Source of the DNA: an uncultured Eubacteriales bacterium
Lineage (GTDB): Bacteria; Bacillota; Clostridia; Oscillospirales; CAG-272
NCBI GenBank assembly: GCA_900546635.1
Contig: URDS01000028.1
Coordinates: forward strand, 1 to 24,473
Direction of reading: 5' to 3'
Length of the DNA: 24,473 bases
Below the pieces are notes generated by a model. It had not been told where the DNA came from and made no database searches. It was given only the letters and a program-made list of their open reading frames with translations. A program made the position numbers and the translations under genes. Positions 21,307 to 24,473 of the stretch are shown here, one piece after another; the stretch's first letter is position 1; the number at the start of each line of letters is the position of its first letter.

Positions 21307-22001
21307 AAGCGTTTTTGACCGCTTCTGCTTTTTTCGGAGCCGCAATCAGCATTTGTGGCTATTTTCTCGGCCTTTTCCTCAAAAAGAAGTTAAAAAAAAC
21401 AATTTTCAATCCGCTTCTGATTGCGATTGTCTTTGTGGGCGGAACGCTTCTCCTCTTTGATATTCCGTATGATGCGTATTATGCGGGGGCAAAGTATTTG
21501 TCGTGGTGGCTGACACCGGCGACCGTGTGCCTTGCCATTCCGCTTTACGAACAGTTTGAAACCCTGAAAAAGAATGCGCCCGCGCTGCTGCTCAGCGTAC
21601 TGGCGGGGACGCTTTCCAGTCTTCTTTCGGTGTTTTGCCTGTCTCTGCTTTTTCGGTTTGATTACGCGCAGTATGTTACGCTGCTCCCGAAGTCTGTGAC
21701 CTCGGCGATCGGCCTCGGTCTTGCCGAGGAATACGGCGGTTACGGTTCGATTGCGGTAGCGGTGATTATTGTGAGCGGAATATTCGGCAATATGTTTGCT
21801 GAGGGACTGCTGCGGCTGTTTCGCATTACAAGTCCGATTGCCAAAGGCCTTGCTATTGGTACCTGTTCGCATGCCATCGGCACGGCAAAAGCGCTGGAGA
21901 TGGGAGAAACCGAGGGCGCTATGAGCAGTCTTGCCATTGTGGTTTCTGGGCTGTTGACCGTGGCGCTGATGCCCTTTTTCGCAGAAATTTATTGGCTGTA
22001 G
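21303..22001 (+). CDS. lrgB: LrgB/CidB family membrane protein
   Basis: LrgB is the larger partner of LrgA. The 232-residue protein has about seven to eight membrane segments and the diagnostic L-P-K-S-V-T-S-A-I-G-L (about 129-139) and C-S-H-A-I-G-T-A-K-A-L-E motifs. GGGGAGG stands 8 bases before ATG 21303, which overlaps the lrgA stop by 4 bases. It is the last gene of the plus-strand run. No gene follows on this strand. Confidence 0.95.
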   Translation: MKAFLTASAFFGAAISICGYFLGLFLKKKLKKTIFNPLLIAIVFVGGTLLLFDIPYDAYYAGAKYLSWWLTPATVCLAIPLYEQFETLKKNAPALLLSVLAGTLSSLLSVFCLSLLFRFDYAQYVTLLPKSVTSAIGLGLAEEYGGYGSIAVAVIIVSGIFGNMFAEGLLRLFRITSPIAKGLAIGTCSHAIGTAKALEMGETEGAMSSLAIVVSGLLTVALMPFFAEIYWL

Positions 22002-22153
22002 GATGTAAACCGCTAAGCATAATCCTGCCTTCGGCCAGCTTATATAATCGGAGTATCAGCTTTATAAGTGTTGTTTTTCCTGGACATTAAACCTAATAAT
22101 TTCGATCTTTTTGTCTGCCGGAATTTTAAGACTTATCTTGCAGACGAAATGAA
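22002..22153. other. Intergenic stretch after lrgB
   Basis: About 150 AT-rich bases carry no gene. A 6-bp pairing GTCTGC/GCAGAC (about 22113-22145) with a long loop, and a loose CTTATA/TATAAG pairing near 22040-22077 before a short T-run, are the only structures seen. Neither is convincing as a terminator; the hairpin at 22154-22180 is better. Confidence 0.4.
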
Positions 22154-22180
22154 GAAAACCTGAGGAAACCTCAGGTTTTC
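22154..22180. terminator. 12-bp hairpin, probable terminator after lrgB and left end of the repeat mosaic
   Basis: GAAAACCTGAGG (22154-22165) and CCTCAGGTTTTC (22169-22180) form a perfect 12-bp stem with a 3-base loop. Both strands end in a T-rich arm, so it can act in both directions. The same hairpin recurs at 22378-22402. Confidence 0.6.
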
Positions 22181-22219
22181 TGAGCTTGTCGATAAAGATA
22201 AGAATTGCAAATAAAATAA

Positions 22220-22252
22220 GTTTATAAGGCGGACATGTGCCGCCTTATAAAC
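22220..22252. repeat. Perfect 13-bp-arm palindrome with 7-base loop
   Basis: GTTTATAAGGCGG (22220-22232) and CCGCCTTATAAAC (22240-22252) are exact reverse complements around the loop ACATGTG. The reverse complement of the right-hand part recurs at the very start of the window (1-23) with one mismatch. Two copies about 22 kb apart in opposite loop orientation point to a dispersed repeat. Confidence 0.75.
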
Positions 22253-22377
22253 ACCTTGTGGGCGTGAACACGCCCCCCGAAGGGGGGATCCAGTACGCGA
22301 GTGCCGCCAATGGCGGCGCGACGGCGCGAGCGAACACGCCCCATCGTCGGAAAACCTTGGTTTTTCGACGGTCTGAG

Positions 22378-22404
22378 AAAACCTGAGGAACCCTCAGGTT
22401 TTTT
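22378..22404. terminator. 11-bp hairpin with T-run, second copy of the CCTGAGG hairpin
   Basis: AAAACCTGAGG (22378-22388) and CCTCAGGTTTT (22392-22402) pair perfectly around a 3-base loop; two more T follow on the plus strand, making six T in a row. On the minus strand the stem ends in TTTT, so it may also end the sigma factor transcript, whose stop codon is about 115 bases away. Confidence 0.65.
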
Positions 22405-22517
22405 GTATAATATCTTTTTTGATTGCACATGTTGACTTGTAACAACGAAAAATTTTTGATAAACTTTCTAATCGTTAAGTTTATTCATTTCCCGATAATA
22501 AATTTTTGAATATACTT
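22405..22517. other. AT-rich gap between the repeat mosaic and the sigma factor gene
   Basis: About 110 AT-rich bases form the 3' flank of the sigma factor gene. A TTGACT hexamer (22432-22437) is present but no acceptable -10 box stands at the right distance and no gene follows on that strand. Nothing else is seen. Confidence 0.4.
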
Positions 22518-24134
22518 TTAACGGTTTGGCAGTCTGTCGGCAAACATAATCAGATTTGACGTAATCTTTTCATTTTCGCAAAGCGGCTTGAATGTTCCGT
22601 TGCTATATAGAATATCCATGACCATAACTGCAACAGTATGGCTGATAAATTCTCCCACACTCCAGCTTATTATCAAATCTTTCATCTGCGGCGGATAGCT
22701 TTTTGCACTCATTTCAGCCGATTCAAGAGCAAAATCGGCAAACTTCTTTTTGGATTCTTCATCAAGCTCAGGAATTATGTCAAAGAAATTCTTTGCTTTC
22801 CCTTTAACAACCATGATATTAACTTTGTTGTTATCGGTCAGGTACTTTCGTTCACGCAAGCGTTTGAACTTTTCCGCATTTGCGGGAGTCTCTGAAATTG
22901 CTCCTGTTATAAATTCATATAAATATTCGTAGTCTGAGGTTAAATTATTTTGCCACCGACCTTTTCTTGAACAGAATTTTGTATCCACCGACCACGAATA
23001 TATCGGATACTTTTCCGACCAACGATTCATATCACCGCATGCAAACAAATTCTCATGCTTTAATACAGGAATATAATTCACATCAATTTGTTTTGACGGC
23101 AAATTGACAAATGCAATAAAATCGCCGCCGCTTGTGGTTTTAATGTAGTATTTTGATAGATCTTTTTTAACCGAAATCTGACATTTATTTGCTACACCGT
23201 AAAAGATTGCCGCAGCTTCAAATAATTCCCGGTTTCCACCCGGAATATAGATATCCGGATATTCGGCAACTGCTTTACGGATTGAATCGGCGTATTTTCC
23301 TGCAAGATAAACCGCTGCCTCATGCTGTTTTTTAAGAATGGTTTCTTTTTCTTCCAGGCAGTATGTTTCCGGCTCAAATCTTACAAAAGTTGTATAACGA
23401 TTGTTTGCTTGTCTTACTAAAAGGCCGTTTCTTTCGAGAAAGTTTATTTTATCCTCGATGAAAACCGGGGTCACACCGAGTTCCTCTGCAATATTCTCTC
23501 TCGTTTTCGGCTCATAATAAACGCTGTAAACAATGTTTAGGTTCAGACTGTCTCCCAAATAAAATTCGGGGCCCCCGTTTGTACCGGGATTTCCGCTATG
23601 CCCGAAACAGTTTGCTTTAATAGGCTGAAGCCCCAGTTTTCCGATTTTCCTTTCCATAACAAAACCCTCTTTCAATTCGTTTCTCGCTTTGCTCAAATGC
23701 CATTTCACCGTTCCGGCCGGTAGATGCATAGCGGATGAAATAGCGCGGATACTTTTGTTTTCGTAATAATATGAAAAAACAATTTCACGACGAATCTTTG
23801 TCAGAAAAGATATCTCTCTGCGCAGTAACAACAACTGTTCGCCATCATCATCAAAGTAGTCATCCAAAATCGGTATATTTATTCCGTCGATTGAAATTCC
23901 CTTATGTTTTTTCTTTGATGAAACGAATTTTGAATATACATGCATGCTGATTCGCCAAACATATCCGTCGGTGTTATAAATTTCGTCGGACTTCAGTAAA
24001 GAACGATAAAGTTCACATATGATATCAGCGCATAATTCCTCAGCTTCATCATAACTGAATGCTTTTGTTACGGCAAAGCCATAGACTTTCGGTAAATATT
24101 CAGTTATAAGCTGGTCTGCTTTTTGTTTATTCAT
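22518..24134 (-). CDS. ECF-type RNA polymerase sigma factor with long C-terminal extension
   Basis: The first 160 of 538 residues form an ECF sigma factor. Region 2 spans about 1-75 (Y-D-E-A-E-E-L-C-A-D-I, then D-G-Y-V-W-R-I). Region 4 spans about 105-157, with a helix-turn-helix S-I-R-A-I-S-S-A-M-H-L-P-A-G-T-V-K-W-H-L-S-K-A-R. Typical ECF factors stop there. This one continues with a Gly/Asn-rich motif F-G-H-S-G-N-P-G (177-184), a likely winged helix (about 198-250, K-T-R-E-N-I-A-E-E-L-G-V-T-P-V-F-I-E-D-K-I), and about 290 more soluble residues that I cannot assign. No membrane segment is seen and no anti-sigma gene adjoins it. GGAG stands 8 bases before ATG 24134. The gene is much more AT-rich than its neighbours, suggesting recent acquisition. 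Related long sigma factors exist in Clostridia from memory; their signal is unknown to me. Confidence 0.85.
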   Translation of the reverse strand: MNKQKADQLITEYLPKVYGFAVTKAFSYDEAEELCADIICELYRSLLKSDEIYNTDGYVWRISMHVYSKFVSSKKKHKGISIDGINIPILDDYFDDDGEQLLLLRREISFLTKIRREIVFSYYYENKSIRAISSAMHLPAGTVKWHLSKARNELKEGFVMERKIGKLGLQPIKANCFGHSGNPGTNGGPEFYLGDSLNLNIVYSVYYEPKTRENIAEELGVTPVFIEDKINFLERNGLLVRQANNRYTTFVRFEPETYCLEEKETILKKQHEAAVYLAGKYADSIRKAVAEYPDIYIPGGNRELFEAAAIFYGVANKCQISVKKDLSKYYIKTTSGGDFIAFVNLPSKQIDVNYIPVLKHENLFACGDMNRWSEKYPIYSWSVDTKFCSRKGRWQNNLTSDYEYLYEFITGAISETPANAEKFKRLRERKYLTDNNKVNIMVVKGKAKNFFDIIPELDEESKKKFADFALESAEMSAKSYPPQMKDLIISWSVGEFISHTVAVMVMDILYSNGTFKPLCENEKITSNLIMFADRLPNR

Positions 24135-24361
24135 ATTGATTACTCCGGTACCGTTTGACTATATAGTGAAACGAAAATCAAAAAGGTTGGCGATTTTTGA
24201 GTATATTGTATCATAAATGCATAAAAATAAATTAGAATAAACTTCCTATCGGCATGATAGGGAATATATGGAATATGCTTTATATGTTTTTAGTCAAAAT
24301 CCGATGCAAACGCTGAAAATGAGGATGGCATCTTTTTATCTCAGTTGAATTTTGACATAAA
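24135..24361. other. Intergenic stretch upstream of the sigma factor gene
   Basis: This AT-rich stretch should hold the sigma factor promoter. On the minus strand TATAGT (near 24160) and TACAAT (near 24209) are possible -10 boxes, but neither has a good -35 partner. That would suit an auto-regulated or specially controlled promoter (inference). A small inverted repeat CCTATC-GGCAT-GATAGG lies at 24245-24261. No gene is seen. Confidence 0.35.
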
Positions 24362-24391
24362 AAAGTCCGAAACCGTTAAGTTTCGGACTTT
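24362..24391 (-). terminator. Intrinsic terminator of the tRNA-fMet transcript
   Basis: AAAGTCCGAAAC (24362-24373) and GTTTCGGACTTT (24380-24391) form a perfect 12-bp stem with a 6-base loop. On the minus strand the stem runs into TTTTTT. It lies about 30 bases after the 3' end of the tRNA gene. Confidence 0.85.
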
Positions 24392-24422
24392 CTCGGTGCA
24401 ATATCGTTTTTGTTGCACTTGT

Positions 24423-24473
24423 TGGTTGCGGGGACAGGACTTGAACCTGCGACCTCCGGGTTATGAGCCCGAC
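24423..24473 (-). tRNA. Initiator tRNA-fMet (CAT), 5' part outside the window
   Basis: The minus strand shows the 3' two thirds of a tRNA with encoded CCA (24423-24425), a T arm with G-T-T-C-A-A-G-T-C, and an anticodon loop CTCATAA with the CAT anticodon at 24463-24465. The anticodon stem ends in three G-C pairs (GGG/CCC), the hallmark of initiator tRNA. This separates it from elongator tRNA-Met and from tRNA-Ile2 (CAT). The D arm and 5' acceptor strand are cut off by the window end. Confidence 0.9.

Larger units (their letters stand above)
22154..22404. repeat. Mosaic of hairpins and repeats, possible MITE-like intergenic element
   Basis: About 250 bases contain six hairpins in series. They are the CCTGAGG hairpin (22154-22180); the 13-bp palindrome (22220-22252); GGCGTG/CACGCC (22261-22274) with CCCCCC/GGGGGG (22273-22287); GCCGCC/GGCGGC (22303-22317); CGTCGGAAAACC/GGTTTTTCGACG (22345-22370); and a second CCTGAGG hairpin (22378-22402). 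The 11-base direct repeat GAACACGCCCC occurs at 22266-22276 and 22332-22342. The middle is GC-rich while both flanks are AT-rich. Overlapping short frames are present but look like by-products of the repeats. Comparable modules are, from memory, frequent between genes in gut Clostridia. Confidence 0.65.

Noticed and set aside
22222..22445. Two overlapping short frames on the minus strand in the repeat mosaic (66-68 codons)
   Set aside because: They translate hairpin repeats; similar repeat-derived peptides are, from memory, common spurious calls in gut Clostridia.
22426..22460. TTGACT hexamer as a plus-strand promoter
   Set aside because: There is no acceptable -10 box at 16-18 bp and no plus-strand gene downstream.
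24423..24473. Elongator tRNA-Met or tRNA-Ile2 with CAT anticodon
   Set aside because: The three G-C pairs next to the anticodon loop are characteristic of initiator tRNA.

Overview
The window reads as chromosomal DNA of a low-to-mid GC, Gram-positive anaerobe of the class Clostridia, most likely an Oscillospirales/Ruminococcaceae-type gut bacterium. This rests on gene content and order: rpmH-rnpA-yidD-yidC-jag-mnmE, and yggS-sepF-yggT-ylmH-divIVA-lspA-rluD. Promoters of sigma-A type, strong Shine-Dalgarno sites and intrinsic terminators agree with this. It is an inference; no rRNA or marker comparison was possible.

Left half (about 1-9.4 kb, all genes on the minus strand). Read in the direction of transcription there is an 81-residue acidic, cysteine-bearing membrane protein, a GNAT acetyltransferase, alaS behind a full-consensus promoter, then the operon rpmH-rnpA-yidD-yidC-jag-mnmE behind another full-consensus promoter. 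A VanZ-like membrane protein with its own promoter comes last. rpmH (44 codons) is easily missed. This operon makes ribosome and tRNA-processing parts (L34, RNase P protein, MnmE) and the membrane insertion machinery (YidC, YidD, the RNA-binding protein Jag/KhpB). No dnaA and no convincing DnaA-box cluster lies beside rpmH.

Right half (about 9.5-22.0 kb, all plus strand). A divergent promoter starts a long co-directional run: a PfkB-fold protein without the usual catalytic GAGD motif, an alpha/beta hydrolase of the monoacylglycerol lipase type, miaA, a HlyD-like membrane protein, yggS, sepF, yggT, ylmH, an orphan coding fragment, divIVA, lspA, rluD, ktrB, ktrA, lrgA and lrgB. Many neighbours overlap by 1-4 bases, which suggests translational coupling. 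sepF, ylmH and divIVA tie the run to cell division and the cell pole. ktrAB and lrgAB add potassium uptake and a holin-like/pyruvate-transport pair.

Right edge (22.0-24.5 kb). The sequence becomes AT-rich outside a compact mosaic of hairpins and repeats (22154-22404). A 13-bp-arm palindrome inside that mosaic is almost identical to the first 23 bases of the window. Beyond it, on the minus strand, is a 538-residue ECF-type sigma factor with a very long C-terminal extension. The window ends in the 3' part of an initiator tRNA-fMet gene on the minus strand, with its terminator.

No CRISPR array, transposase, phage gene or classical defence system is visible. The points most worth a second look are the sigma factor with its extension, the repeat mosaic, the PfkB-like probable pseudokinase, the orphan coding fragment at about 16.2-16.4 kb, and the coupled ktrAB-lrgAB genes.
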